Shown: positions 33,323 to 44,136, numbered from the stretch's first letter. The stretch is 64,000 nt of DNA from Pseudoalteromonas luteoviolacea (GCF_018100925.1 NZ_JAGJEH010000004.1:248001-312000), one strand, 5' to 3'. The notes: generated by a model from the sequence alone, not told the origin. Program-made: numbers and translations.

Positions 33323-34194
33323 TTTGACAATAACCCTTCAGCTAAAAACTCAAGCAGCTCTCTGACTGAGGTAGGCAAATAACGTCTGGGTGGATACACT
33401 GCCCAGACCCCTTCCGCCTCTGGCCTGAATGCGTTCAATACTTCCACCAACTCACCCTTTTCAATTTCTTCTATTAAGTAATAATGGGGAAGCTGTGCCA
33501 AACCCAAGCCTTGCTTGGCTGCATCGACAAGCGCCCAACCACTGTTACAACGCAACCGTCCCTTGACGCTTATCTGGCGCTCTTTTCCTTTCTCAACAAA
33601 GCGCCAGACACTCGACTGGCCTACCAAACAAGCGTGGTTATCTAAATCAGCAACGCTTTTGATTGGTTTATTGTTGTCTATATACTCCGGAGCACCACAG
33701 ACTAGAGTTTGTCTATGCGTCAGTAACCGGGCTCTCATGGATGAGTCTTTTAAATTGCCAAGGCGTATCGCAAAGTCAAATCCTTGCTCGATTAAATCAA
33801 GCTGGTTGTTATTGAGCTCCATATCAATTTGAATATTTGGATATTTGGACATAAATTGGTTTACCAAAGGCATAATATACTGTTCGCCATACATCACTGG
33901 GGCTGTCATTTTAATTTTTCCAGCTGGTTGGCTGTCCCTCTGTCTAAGAGCTGAAGTTGCATCATCCAAGACATGTTGCAAGTGCTTGGCATGTGACAGG
34001 AATACATTTCCTTCTGTTGTTAGCGATAACTTTCGCGTAGTTCGATTTAACAACTGGTAACCCAAAGTACTTTCAAGCGCTTTGACCCTGCGACTTACCT
34101 GCGCAACCGATGTATCTAATTGATCTGCTGCCCCAGTAAATGATCCACACACCGCAACAGCGACAAACTCATCTATACCAATCCATCTATCCAT
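33319..34194 (-). CDS. LysR family regulator divergent from frmA
   Basis: A 291-residue LysR protein: N-terminal winged helix (FVAVAVCGSFTGAADQLDTSVAQVSRRVKALESTLGYQLL) and a periplasmic-binding-like effector domain. The ATG at 34194 is chosen 15 codons inside the open frame because it gives the usual MDRWIGIDEF start. It is divergent from frmA-fghA with a gap of about 100 bases, so it probably regulates them and itself. The inducer is likely formaldehyde-related, by inference only. Confidence 0.88.
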   Translation of the reverse strand: MDRWIGIDEFVAVAVCGSFTGAADQLDTSVAQVSRRVKALESTLGYQLLNRTTRKLSLTTEGNVFLSHAKHLQHVLDDATSALRQRDSQPAGKIKMTAPVMYGEQYIMPLVNQFMSKYPNIQIDMELNNNQLDLIEQGFDFAIRLGNLKDSSMRARLLTHRQTLVCGAPEYIDNNKPIKSVADLDNHACLVGQSSVWRFVEKGKERQISVKGRLRCNSGWALVDAAKQGLGLAQLPHYYLIEEIEKGELVEVLNAFRPEAEGVWAVYPPRRYLPTSVRELLEFLAEGLLSN

Positions 34195-34232
34195 TATTAC
34201 ATATCCGTAAAAGTCTTTTATTATTTTCGAGA

Positions 34233-35414
<1,182 letters not shown>

Positions 35415-35495
35415 TTGCGATTTCGCGCGGCAAGTCTATCACTTGCCGTTGATTTCCACTTTAACCTTTATCAATCTCTAATTAGCGTAAAATAT

Positions 35496-36338
35496 ATGGA
35501 ATTAATCAGCGAAAACAAAGTGTTTGGCGGCGTGCATAAACGCTTCAAGCACCAGAGCTCAACTAACAATTGCGAGATGACCTTTGCTATTTTCTTGCCA
35601 AAGTCAGTAAACAACGACACCAAGCTCCCCGTTTTATATTGGCTCTCAGGGCTGACATGCACGGATGAAAACTTTATGCAAAAAGCCGGTGTATTCAAAT
35701 ATGCCAGTGAACAGGGGCTTGTCATTGTCGCGCCGGATACTAGCCCACGTGGTGAAGACGTTGCCGACGATGAAAATGGCAGTTACGACTTTGGGCTGGG
35801 CGCGGGGTTCTATTTGAATGCAACACAGTCCCCCTACTCAACCCATTACAACATGTATGACTATGTCACGAACGAACTGCCAAAGCTTATTGAATCAAAT
35901 TTCCTTGTCAGCACGAAAAAGTCAATCAGTGGTCACTCTATGGGCGGTCATGGCGCATTGACTATCGGCCTTAGAAATAGCCTCCAATACGAGAGTATCT
36001 CAGCGTTTGCCCCCATTTCAAACCCAACCAATTGTCCTTGGGGTATTAAAGCATTTAGCGGGTATTTAGGTGATGATGAGGCCTCTTGGGCACAATACGA
36101 TGCAACGGCGCTCTTGAGACAAAACACCATCTCTAGACAAATCCCAATCAAGATTGACCAAGGCGCTGACGATGCTTTTTTAGTAGACCAGCTAAAACCT
36201 GAAGCACTACAAAACGCAGCTAAAAATATCGGCTATAACATCGAGTTTCAGTTGCATGATGGCTATGACCACAGCTACTTTTTTATCAGTTCATTTATCG
36301 AACAGCACATCGAGTTTCACGCCAAACACTTGCGTTGA
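35496..36338 (+). CDS. fghA: S-formylglutathione hydrolase
   Basis: FghA hydrolyses S-formylglutathione to formate and glutathione, the step after FrmA. It is an alpha/beta hydrolase of 280 residues. The nucleophile Ser lies in SGHSMGGHGAL, the Asp in QGADDAFL and the His in GYDHSYFF; LYWLSGLTCTDENF is a family hallmark. The frame is open from 35415, immediately after frmA, but the ATG at 35496 matches the family start MELISENKVFGG and length. No formate dehydrogenase gene is seen nearby. Confidence 0.95.
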   Translation: MELISENKVFGGVHKRFKHQSSTNNCEMTFAIFLPKSVNNDTKLPVLYWLSGLTCTDENFMQKAGVFKYASEQGLVIVAPDTSPRGEDVADDENGSYDFGLGAGFYLNATQSPYSTHYNMYDYVTNELPKLIESNFLVSTKKSISGHSMGGHGALTIGLRNSLQYESISAFAPISNPTNCPWGIKAFSGYLGDDEASWAQYDATALLRQNTISRQIPIKIDQGADDAFLVDQLKPEALQNAAKNIGYNIEFQLHDGYDHSYFFISSFIEQHIEFHAKHLR

Positions 36339-36361
36339 TCAACGGCACTTAAAGCACAAAA

Positions 36362-36386
36362 AAAGGCGCTATTCCCTAGCGCCTTT
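36362..36386. terminator. Bidirectional terminator between fghA and fabY
   Basis: A 10-bp stem AAAGGCGCTA / TAGCGCCTTT with loop TTCCC, flanked by an A-run on the left and a short T-stretch on the right. It serves the convergent genes, more strongly on the minus strand. Confidence 0.8.
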
Positions 36387-36403
36387 GTTGCTTAACATTA
36401 ATT

Positions 36404-38305
36404 CTATTTGCTGATATCAGCATACTGATTGTTACCAGTTAGCTTAATCGCTTCTTCAAAACCTGGAATGTGTAATTCGTTTTGGTCTAAGGTCAGTTGT
36501 GATTCATCCACCATGCCGTTACCAAAGCGATAAATCAGCTCGTAATTACCTAAATCTGCGGCTTCTTTATATGCCTCCTGATTCTTGGTAGTTTGCGCCA
36601 GTTTTTGCTGATACCCATTAAGTGCCTCTTCGCCATGACGCTTTGCCAGTAAACTGTGCGTTACTTTTGGCGAGAATACTGTTGCTGTTGCATTATTTCC
36701 ACCAAAACCTTTGGAGTTGATGAACGCAATGTCCATGTCGCCACAGTCATAGTGGTAATTACGTATGTCCAAATGCTCATCGAAGACATCATCCGCCACT
36801 TTATCAATTGTCGTAATTCCCGGCATAATATTATGGCTAAATACACCTAGGGCCATTGCCAACTGATCACCTGATGCCGGCGCAATTGTGTGCCCAACAT
36901 AAGCTTTTGGAGCAGCAAGCTTCCAGCCATTAATTGAAAATGCTTCTGCAACTTTATGGTAAATAGCAGACTCTGTAACGCGATTTTGTGGAGTACTTGA
37001 GCCATGAGCCAAGATGAAGCTACGCTCTTTTAGCGATTCTTCGCCTACAATCTCCTGCGCTAATGCCACAGATTTTGCCATTGTAATATAATTACCAGGC
37101 CCCGGCGCCGTAATCGACTTTTTGACGCCATCAGCATTTACAAAAACATCGACGACTGATCCCATTACCTCAGCACCGAGTTCTAAAGCGAGTTTGTCGT
37201 CCATCAAAATCGCAACCTGTGCACCTTCACCAATAGTGAAACCACAGTTTTCACCAAACGGGCGGCTCGTTCTGCGATGATCGACTTGATCCGTATTGTC
37301 CAGCTTTTTCAAACCTTCTTCATTTGCAAGAGCCCCCATATTACCGAAGCCTTCGATAACTTCTGGCGTAAGTGCACATTCGACGCTGGCTACAACCGCT
37401 ACACGTGTACGGCCGGCCTGAATGTCATTAACAGCCGCGCGCAAGTTGTAAAGGAAGGTTGCACATGCCCCTGCTGTCGAGAATGTAGTACCTACGCTTC
37501 CTGTTACATACGCATTGATAAAGTCAGTTGACATGGTGTTTAGTCCTAATGCCAGCTGTTTAGTACTTACACGCTCTCCTTTGAGTCGGCTTCTTACCAG
37601 CCCACCGAGGCCTTCATTATCCATTTGTCCTGCAACAGATGCTGAGTAAGTGCCAATTTCATCAGGCTTCACACGAGACATGACGCCGTCCCAATCAAGG
37701 CCTGTTGATTTAATCGCATCAGTTGCGGCAAATATCGTGGCTTGTAATCCACGAGGTTGGTAACGGCTGTTATACATTTTTGCAGGTTCAAAGCCTGTAG
37801 GTAATTGGCCCGCAGCTTTAATTGGGTTGTCTCTGAAGCTGTCGTGTTTAACTTCTAATTGCTCAGGAACATGGACGTTAACCGTTTTTGCATCCACCTC
37901 TTCGACCACCCAACTACTAGGGACTGGAGTAGGTAAGTCTTTTTTACGACAGGTAAAGCGGATACCCTGCTCAGTATTTGCAGTAATTGTTAGCTTCTGC
38001 TGCCAATGCGTTGCATCTACATCAAAGTGGTTTTTTTCTATTCTTCGAATTAAAGTACCAGCAATCACTTGCTCACCAACTTTGGCTTCAACTTCTGACT
38101 TACTGATGACATCGCCATGGTGTGTGACGAGATTGTCCCCGTCCACAGACACTAAATTCATCAAAGTTGCCAAACCTAAAAAGGTATCTGCTCTTGCGTC
38201 ATTATCTAATTTATCTAGCACAATTCTGCGATACGCTTGGTGAAAAGATGTTCTACCTGCGGCATTAATACCACCCATACCGACAATAATAGGTAATGCT
38301 GTCAT
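36404..38305 (-). CDS. fabY: Beta-ketoacyl-ACP synthase FabY
   Basis: A 633-residue ketoacyl synthase that closely resembles Pseudomonas aeruginosa FabY, which starts fatty acid synthesis by condensing acetyl-CoA with malonyl-ACP in place of FabH. The family start LPIIVGMGGINAAGRTSFHQAYRR is nearly the same. The active-site Cys is in TFSTAGACATFLYN, and the two histidines are in ILAHGSSTPQNRV and AYVGHTIAPASGD. The ATG at 38305 has AAGAG upstream and fits the family N-terminus. It is divergent from an AraC-type regulator. Whether a fabH also exists in this genome cannot be seen here. Confidence 0.93.
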   Translation of the reverse strand: MTALPIIVGMGGINAAGRTSFHQAYRRIVLDKLDNDARADTFLGLATLMNLVSVDGDNLVTHHGDVISKSEVEAKVGEQVIAGTLIRRIEKNHFDVDATHWQQKLTITANTEQGIRFTCRKKDLPTPVPSSWVVEEVDAKTVNVHVPEQLEVKHDSFRDNPIKAAGQLPTGFEPAKMYNSRYQPRGLQATIFAATDAIKSTGLDWDGVMSRVKPDEIGTYSASVAGQMDNEGLGGLVRSRLKGERVSTKQLALGLNTMSTDFINAYVTGSVGTTFSTAGACATFLYNLRAAVNDIQAGRTRVAVVASVECALTPEVIEGFGNMGALANEEGLKKLDNTDQVDHRRTSRPFGENCGFTIGEGAQVAILMDDKLALELGAEVMGSVVDVFVNADGVKKSITAPGPGNYITMAKSVALAQEIVGEESLKERSFILAHGSSTPQNRVTESAIYHKVAEAFSINGWKLAAPKAYVGHTIAPASGDQLAMALGVFSHNIMPGITTIDKVADDVFDEHLDIRNYHYDCGDMDIAFINSKGFGGNNATATVFSPKVTHSLLAKRHGEEALNGYQQKLAQTTKNQEAYKEAADLGNYELIYRFGNGMVDESQLTLDQNELHIPGFEEAIKLTGNNQYADISK

Positions 38306-38416
38306 ACTTAACTCTTTAATACATATTTGTTGCAATAATTCTAGAATGAAGTAGATAATATAACTTTACACAATTCGCCACTGAATTGACTTTTTTCGCC
38401 AACCTAACCAGATCCG

Positions 38417-39415
38417 ATGAGTTTTATGGAAATAATAAAAATAGCCATTTCTTTATATGAGCAATTATTGATCACTAGCGTAACGCTACCTATAGAAATG
38501 CTCAAAGCTGGTGAAGCTTATGCAAAGCGACACAAAGGTCAAAACTTTAAGCCTCTAGCCATAGAGTGCTTAAGCGAGGACGGGAATAATATAACGACGA
38601 GTGTTGGTATCAATATGGCTGTTCATTCTGACTTTCAGTCATTAAATAGCTACGACTATATTATTGTGCCTAGTATCTGGAGAAACCCTAGACCCGTTGT
38701 TCGGCACAATCCGCAACTCGCTACAAACTTAGCCTTTGCATGGGAGCGTGGCGCCACCATTATTGGTGTTGGCACAGGCGTATGTTTTTTGGCCGAGTCA
38801 GGTATGTTAAATGGCCATTCAGCAACTACACATTGGCACTACGCCAACCAATTTATGAAAAGCTACCCTGCTGTCGAGTTAAAACCCGACTATTTCATAA
38901 CCCAGTCTGATAGGTTGTACACTGTAGCCAGTCTCAACGCTTTGGCGGATGTTGTGGTGCATTTGATCGGGCAGTTTTATGGCAAAGACGCAGCCAATCA
39001 CGTGCAACAAAATTTTTCCCATGAGATCAGAAAGCCCTATGAAGAGCAACGTTACTTAGAGGGTGCTGTCGATCGGCACAGTGACGAACAAATTGCCGCT
39101 ATCCAGTTTTGGCTAAAGAACAATGCGAGCTCCGCCTTATCACTGGCAGAAGTTGCGCAGCAATTTGGTATAAGTTATCGAAGCTTCAACCGCCGATTTA
39201 AAGCTGCCACAGGTAAAACGGCCATTGCATACTTGCAAGAAGTTAGACTCCAACAGGCATGCGAGCTATTGGCCTCGAGTAACTTAAGCATTCAGGAAGT
39301 TGCCTTGACGGTTGGCTTTAACTCACAGAGCCAGCTATCTAGGGCTTTTAAAGAGCAAATGAACCAAACACCGAGCGCTTATCGAAAAATTGTCAGAAAA
39401 AAACTATTTTCTTAG
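38417..39415 (+). CDS. GlxA-like regulator: DJ-1/PfpI domain plus AraC helix-turn-helix
   Basis: A 332-residue protein. Residues about 5-195 form a class I glutamine-amidotransferase-like (DJ-1/PfpI) domain (IIVPSIWRNPRP, IIGVGTGVCFLAESGMLNGHSATTHWHY). Residues about 230-330 form the AraC double helix-turn-helix (SLAEVAQQFGISYRSFNRRFKAATGKTAIAYL, IQEVALTVGFNSQSQLSRAFK). It is divergent from fabY with a gap of about 110 bases and may regulate it. An ATG three codons in (38426) is an equally possible start. The 3' end overlaps the methyltransferase gene by 12 bases. Confidence 0.88.
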   Translation: MSFMEIIKIAISLYEQLLITSVTLPIEMLKAGEAYAKRHKGQNFKPLAIECLSEDGNNITTSVGINMAVHSDFQSLNSYDYIIVPSIWRNPRPVVRHNPQLATNLAFAWERGATIIGVGTGVCFLAESGMLNGHSATTHWHYANQFMKSYPAVELKPDYFITQSDRLYTVASLNALADVVVHLIGQFYGKDAANHVQQNFSHEIRKPYEEQRYLEGAVDRHSDEQIAAIQFWLKNNASSALSLAEVAQQFGISYRSFNRRFKAATGKTAIAYLQEVRLQQACELLASSNLSIQEVALTVGFNSQSQLSRAFKEQMNQTPSAYRKIVRKKLFS

Positions 39416-40003
39416 CGCAACTCGAGACCAAGTTACATTGTGTTTATTTGGCATCTTGCTGGGCTGATCTTCTACATGGAACACAACTTCGAGCCCACAC
39501 TCCTTCGCATACTTAAATAGTTCATTGCAACTGGTTGGAAAGATATGGGTGCCTTTTCCTGCCGGACCATTTCTCAAAGAAATAGCGCAAACGCCGCCAG
39601 GAGACAACAAATTAGACAATCTATCGATACAGCGCTTTCTTTGCGAATAGTTTAAATGATGCCAAACGCCATCCAGCAGAATAAAGTCAAATAGCACATC
39701 ACGGGGTGTCAGCAGCTTCAAATCAGGTAAACTATCTTGCTGCCAGTTAATTTCTAACTCTGGAAACTGCAACTTAGCTGCTTCTAGAAAGGCGCCTAAG
39801 GGCTCTACAGCAACAACATCGTAGCCCATTTTAAACAGTGCCGCAGAGTTCTGTCCTACGCCGCACCCAGCATCGAGTACTCGTGCTGGAGCATCAGGTA
39901 AGAAAGGTAAAAACTCTTTGTTTATATACTCAAACTCAAGTGCGAAACTCACCTTTGCAAAGGCCAAAACATCTTTTTCGTATCCTTTTGTACCTGCAAC
40001 CAT
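39404..40003 (-). CDS. Class I SAM-dependent methyltransferase
   Basis: A 199-residue methyltransferase. Motif I is VLDAGCGVGQNSAAL, the acidic motif II is VVAVEPLG, and a later motif is LDGVWHHLNY. LLSPGGVCAISLRNGPAGKGTHIFPTS is typical of small-molecule or thiopurine-like methyltransferases, but the substrate is not predictable. It is convergent with the GlxA-like regulator, and AGGAGCTAACACC precedes the ATG. It is followed upstream by about 230 bases without a gene. Confidence 0.85.
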   Translation of the reverse strand: MVAGTKGYEKDVLAFAKVSFALEFEYINKEFLPFLPDAPARVLDAGCGVGQNSAALFKMGYDVVAVEPLGAFLEAAKLQFPELEINWQQDSLPDLKLLTPRDVLFDFILLDGVWHHLNYSQRKRCIDRLSNLLSPGGVCAISLRNGPAGKGTHIFPTSCNELFKYAKECGLEVVFHVEDQPSKMPNKHNVTWSRVALRK

Positions 40004-40237
40004 GGTGTTAGCTCCTTATTCAACTATAGCGATGACGTATACAATGATGTGACGATATCACAGCGAAACTCAGTATCCCGCCCCGTTCGGAAAAAGTACT
40101 TCTTCAGTCACGGGCGCTTCGACAACCAGCGTCAAAACTAGATTTTTGAACGATAAAATGCCAGTACATGCGTAAAACTCTTCATTACTCAAGTCGTAAA
40201 TTGCTTATCAACTATTGCAACGACATCTAACAACGAT
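40004..40237. other. Intergenic gap without recognised features
   Basis: About 230 bases between the methyltransferase start and the small membrane protein gene. I saw no convincing open frame, hairpin or repeat; the methyltransferase promoter is expected at its left end. Confidence 0.5.
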
Positions 40238-40486
40238 TCAACTTTGTTTGCGCTTAGCTTGCCTTTCTTTAATACAAAAATAAAAACTATAAACAATACC
40301 CATCAGGCAAAGCGAAGCAATCAAAGCCGCAGGAATGAAAATAAGTAACATACTCGCCTTATAGCCAACAACAGCAAGTACGCAGCAGATAACACCAACT
40401 ATCAACTCGATTGAAATCAGCTCCCAATCCACTGTGTGGGTTCTTTTTATTGTTTTTGCCGCATAGTGATTGACTTTAAAACCCAT
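40238..40486 (-). CDS. Small two-helix membrane protein of unknown function
   Basis: An 82-residue protein with two adjacent hydrophobic segments (LISIELIVGVICCVLAVVGY and MLLIFIPAALIASLCLMGIVYSFYF) and a basic tail (KERQAKRKQS). I do not recognise the family. The frame is open ten codons further upstream to 40516, but GGAAG lies eight bases before the ATG at 40486, and the upstream Mets have no ribosome site. The length and clear hydrophobic pattern make it a plausible real gene. Confidence 0.6.
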   Translation of the reverse strand: MGFKVNHYAAKTIKRTHTVDWELISIELIVGVICCVLAVVGYKASMLLIFIPAALIASLCLMGIVYSFYFCIKERQAKRKQS

Positions 40487-40610
40487 TGAAAAAACTTCCA
40501 TTAAAATGCTCATCATGGTGATGATTGTACCATATCAATCGTGAACTTAAGTTCGGCACATTAGAAGCTGCTTAACAATAAATGAAATCTGCTTTGACGT
40601 ATAAAATCGA

Positions 40611-41087
40611 CTATATAATCTCGTCGATATAAAAAAACTGTTTTGAGCCATTAAAATCGAATTCAACTTCATCGTCTAGCTGCTTACCCTTCAATACTTG
40701 CCCTAATGGAGATTGCAAGGTAAGTACTAATATCTGCGTATTCGAGATTGTGACTTTAAGACCACCTTCGGTCGGCCCGATAAAATACCAATATAAATCG
40801 CCTTCCTCGTCACTAAGCTTAACCAGTGCTCCCTCTACCACAGAGCTGATTTTGTCGGTCTTAAACACTGACTCAAATGCATTGATTGCAAAATGTGCCT
40901 GCTCAACACGTTCGCTTTGCCCTTCTGCCAAATAACCCGACTCAATGCTCAATGAGTCATACTGTGTTTCAGCAGCACTTTGCTCATGAATCGCATCCAT
41001 TCGCGCACTATCCGCTGCGGCTTGGGCTTCATACAGTTTTTTTTCTAAAGCAAGCCTCAACGTTTCTACAACAACGACTTTTTTCAC
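40611..41087 (-). CDS. GreA/GreB-family transcription elongation factor-like protein
   Basis: A 158-residue protein with an N-terminal coiled coil (EKKLYEAQAAADSARMDAIHEQSAAETQYDSL) and a C-terminal FKBP-like domain with the family motif SPLGQVLKGKQLDDEVEF. This is the Gre-factor layout, but it diverges from GreA and GreB proper, so it may act on RNA polymerase differently. A GTG at 41087 is chosen: the frame is open 17 codons further, but those codons run through the terminator of the preceding lipoprotein gene, and GGTGG lies seven bases before the GTG. Confidence 0.78.
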   Translation of the reverse strand: MKKVVVVETLRLALEKKLYEAQAAADSARMDAIHEQSAAETQYDSLSIESGYLAEGQSERVEQAHFAINAFESVFKTDKISSVVEGALVKLSDEEGDLYWYFIGPTEGGLKVTISNTQILVLTLQSPLGQVLKGKQLDDEVEFDFNGSKQFFYIDEII

Positions 41088-41100
41088 TCTACAACCACCA

Positions 41101-41127
41101 AATAAAAAAGGGCCATTGTGGCCCTTT
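41101..41127 (-). terminator. Terminator after the second lipoprotein gene
   Basis: Read on the minus strand, a 9-bp stem AAAGGGCCA / TGGCCCTTT with a three-base loop is followed by a T-run (TTTATT). It separates the lipoprotein gene from the Gre-like gene just downstream. Confidence 0.85.
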
Positions 41128-41147
41128 ATTTTGTTCATTCAAAACAA

Positions 41148-43037
41148 TCAGAACAAGGATTCAAAGCTCCCATCAGGAAATAAAATCCCAGGGATGCCTC
41201 TGATTGTTCGTACATCTCCCACGAGTTTATCACCAAAATAGAACCCTCCGGTATACAATTTCTTCTTTTTCTTGATATCGACCCAGTAACCATCTCGACC
41301 ACGTACAATTAGGTTGATATTCCCTACCAGGTTTGTAACTGTTACTTCACTCACGTGCCCACCTAAAATAAGTGAAACATCCGCGGATGTGAAATCGGAT
41401 AACATATCAGGCTCGCCTGAGAGTTGGATCCTTAAATCCTTTCCACCGTTCAATGGCAGCTCCAATTGCGCACCAAAAACGAGATCCATATCAGAGCGCA
41501 TCGCCAACGGCGAGCGCTCGTTAGCATAGAGTCTGATTGGCGTCACTTGATTTGGGGTTGTTAAAACACCATCAATTGATAAATATGGGATCACAGCTTT
41601 GATAGTGCGGACACTTAATCGCTTTCTCAAATAGTCGATTTCGATATCACCGGACAAAATCGAGCTCCCTTGAGTCAATTTTACATTGCCAGTAGCATCT
41701 GACACCCCTACAACTTCTTCTATGTTGTTCGGGTCAAAACGTCCTTCAGTTACAATTTCAAATTGATCAAAAACGAAGTCTAGCGCAATATCAGGTTTAG
41801 TTACCGATCCCTTACCAGACCCAACAATTTTATCACCCAATAATGGGCTGATCCGCCATTGAGGCACGGTAATATCCATATCAACCTCAAATCCACGCCT
41901 GACACCCGTTATGATCCACCGAAAACCGTTCTCTGTCTGATATTCGATGTTGAGTCCAGGTAACGAGTACTCACCAGCCACTGAGCCTTCAAAAGGAGAC
42001 ACATGCTTCACTACATCGCCGATGACTTCTAGCGAAGCTAAAAATGCATTTTGCGCATCCGAGTTTGCTAAGTCTTCAACTTCCTCAAGCTTCGATTTTA
42101 TTTCCTCGCTATATTGCTCGTCTTGAAGACGCAAAACACCCAACGCATTTCTTACTTCAGTAAGTAATTCATTAGTATACGGCTTTATCTCAGTATGTAA
42201 TTCTCTAGAAGAGTTTAGTCTAAGTAGCTCATTCACTTCTAAAAGTACCTTAGCTGAGGATACTCGATACACAGTGTTTGACTCTTCTGACAGTAATGTC
42301 TCCGATAAATACTGATTAGCCAATTGTTTGTATACTGATATCGCCTCGCTATTACCACTTACTCCCTCTGCAATTGCGTTTGAGAACAGCGAGGTATCTT
42401 TTTGACCCGTTGTATGCTGCTGCATTATATCTGCGTAGGTTAGTGCGTTTGCGACATACTCAGCTTTTTGCTCATTGAGTATGGTACTTTGCGTAATATG
42501 ATAGTTTGGCGCTGCGGTTAAAGACCAAATAGCACTATCTAACTTAGCTGACACCAATGCACTTGAAAACGTAGAAAATAACAATTGATTGAGACCGGGC
42601 ACAGGCAGCGCAATTGCCTCATAGCTAATTTCAGCATTAATTGGTTCGCCAAAATCAATTTCGTTATTACCGTTCAGATCATTTGGGTCATTTAACAATG
42701 AACGCCCGCAACCTTGTTCTCGAGGACAGGATACTTGGCTATTATCTGGCTCAAACTTAAAATGATATTGGCCATCAACTGGTAAGGTCAAAGAAAAGCG
42801 ATTTAGCGATTCAACTTGATGACGTGTTTCAACATTACCTTTGAGGTTTTGTATTATCAATTCACCTTTTTGGCTAATAAAACTTGGCGCATAAAACCGC
42901 ATATCAGCTTCAAAGCTCTCAGTTATATCATTGCCAAACCCTGGTTGAATATCAGAAACTTGTGGAACTTCATCGCTACTTCCACCACACCCTGTTAGAC
43001 CAGTAATGAGTAGGCACAGTACACTTCTTTTTATCAT
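41148..43037 (-). CDS. Outer-membrane lipoprotein of unknown function (second lipoprotein of operon)
   Basis: A 629-residue predicted lipoprotein: lipobox LTGC with acylated Cys17, followed by Gly-Gly, so outer-membrane sorting is expected. A SCPREQGCGRSLLND segment precedes NDLNGNNEIDFGE, a calcium-loop-like sequence. A helical middle (about 200-330) is followed by a beta-rich C-terminal part (about 350-629) rich in amphipathic strands. It shares the C...CG plus DxNxNxxxDFxE pattern and a similar C-terminal DGS-containing end with the large lipoprotein two genes upstream. TAGGAGGTAATT before the ATG is a strong ribosome site. It starts ten bases after the barrel gene. I do not recognise the family. 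Confidence 0.82.
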   Translation of the reverse strand: MIKRSVLCLLITGLTGCGGSSDEVPQVSDIQPGFGNDITESFEADMRFYAPSFISQKGELIIQNLKGNVETRHQVESLNRFSLTLPVDGQYHFKFEPDNSQVSCPREQGCGRSLLNDPNDLNGNNEIDFGEPINAEISYEAIALPVPGLNQLLFSTFSSALVSAKLDSAIWSLTAAPNYHITQSTILNEQKAEYVANALTYADIMQQHTTGQKDTSLFSNAIAEGVSGNSEAISVYKQLANQYLSETLLSEESNTVYRVSSAKVLLEVNELLRLNSSRELHTEIKPYTNELLTEVRNALGVLRLQDEQYSEEIKSKLEEVEDLANSDAQNAFLASLEVIGDVVKHVSPFEGSVAGEYSLPGLNIEYQTENGFRWIITGVRRGFEVDMDITVPQWRISPLLGDKIVGSGKGSVTKPDIALDFVFDQFEIVTEGRFDPNNIEEVVGVSDATGNVKLTQGSSILSGDIEIDYLRKRLSVRTIKAVIPYLSIDGVLTTPNQVTPIRLYANERSPLAMRSDMDLVFGAQLELPLNGGKDLRIQLSGEPDMLSDFTSADVSLILGGHVSEVTVTNLVGNINLIVRGRDGYWVDIKKKKKLYTGGFYFGDKLVGDVRTIRGIPGILFPDGSFESLF

Positions 43038-43046
43038 AATTACCTC

Positions 43047-44123
43047 CTACAACACCAAACGGACAAACCAGTTAATGTTTGCATAGTGCGCATCATCTAA
43101 ATCCAACTTGTCAGTTTTGACAGAAAAGCCGAAATACTCATTCGCAACGCCCAACTCTACAGCTTTGGAATTCGATTCATACCCTGAAAATACACGCCAA
43201 CTATCATTAAAGTGATAATTCACGTTGCCTTGTACAAATGTGTCTTTATAAAATCGTCTTGTAAATACATCAAACGATACGCGACCATTTAAACGATAGG
43301 ATACATCTAGATAATATCTGGCATCGTGTTCAAATGTATAATCGACTTCTCGATTAAACGCAGATGTCCGCAGGCGAATTGACGGTGAAGTAACAATGCT
43401 ATCTCCTTCCTCTATAAATGGCACATCAGTTGTCACGCCATTGACATAGCCAACGCCTTCATACTTTGTTTCATTGACTAAATCGAGTGCTTTAAGTGAC
43501 ACATTCAAATCATCACTAATTTGCCAGTCAATTGATAAGTCGAAAGAATACCCTTTGCCTTCAGGGCTTTGTTCAGGCGTAAAAGATTTAAATAAAATGT
43601 CTTTAGAAAAGAAGTACTGTGTTTGTAGATCACCTTTTATTTCATCACTAAATACCGTGCCATCAACGCTTGCGTCTTGAAAGTGAGCACTCTGATAGTA
43701 GGTTATCTTGGGTGTGATAGTCAGGGAGTTATCAAATAAAGACACATCATAAGCAAGAAAAACCCCATGTGTGGTTGACTGTTTACCTTTTAGTAAATAG
43801 CGATAGTTTCTTCTTTCAAATGGCAGATCATTCTTTTCAAGATAGGTAAATAGCGCTGTGTCTGGATCAAACTCAAGCGCATAGTTATATCGGCTTTGAG
43901 CGCCCAAAGAAACCCCTTTATACTTAACTCCGAGCTCAAAAACATTGAATGTAAAAGCACTGTCGCCAGATTCAAGGGGTTTGTTAAACTCATCAAGAAA
44001 TGATTTAACTGGTTGAGCTTCTGTATATATTTCGGAGTCAAAGTTATTAATTATTTCGAAGTCGTTGGCATATGAAGAAGTAGAAAAAAGCATCGCCAAG
44101 AGAAGAGCATTGGGTTTTGTCAT
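43047..44123 (-). CDS. Outer-membrane beta-barrel protein candidate
   Basis: A 358-residue protein with a signal peptide (cleavage likely after STSSYA) and many alternating polar/hydrophobic strands rich in aromatic residues (VFELGVKYKGVSLGAQSRYNYAL, YYLDVSYRLNGRVSFDVFTRRFY, FFGFSV-like YFGFSVKTDKLDL). The periodicity is that of an outer-membrane barrel of roughly 12-16 strands. The last residue is Leu rather than the usual Phe. It lies between two lipoprotein genes and may export or anchor them. I do not recognise the family. Confidence 0.75.
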   Translation of the reverse strand: MTKPNALLLAMLFSTSSYANDFEIINNFDSEIYTEAQPVKSFLDEFNKPLESGDSAFTFNVFELGVKYKGVSLGAQSRYNYALEFDPDTALFTYLEKNDLPFERRNYRYLLKGKQSTTHGVFLAYDVSLFDNSLTITPKITYYQSAHFQDASVDGTVFSDEIKGDLQTQYFFSKDILFKSFTPEQSPEGKGYSFDLSIDWQISDDLNVSLKALDLVNETKYEGVGYVNGVTTDVPFIEEGDSIVTSPSIRLRTSAFNREVDYTFEHDARYYLDVSYRLNGRVSFDVFTRRFYKDTFVQGNVNYHFNDSWRVFSGYESNSKAVELGVANEYFGFSVKTDKLDLDDAHYANINWFVRLVL

Positions 44124-44136
44124 AAATATTAAGTTA

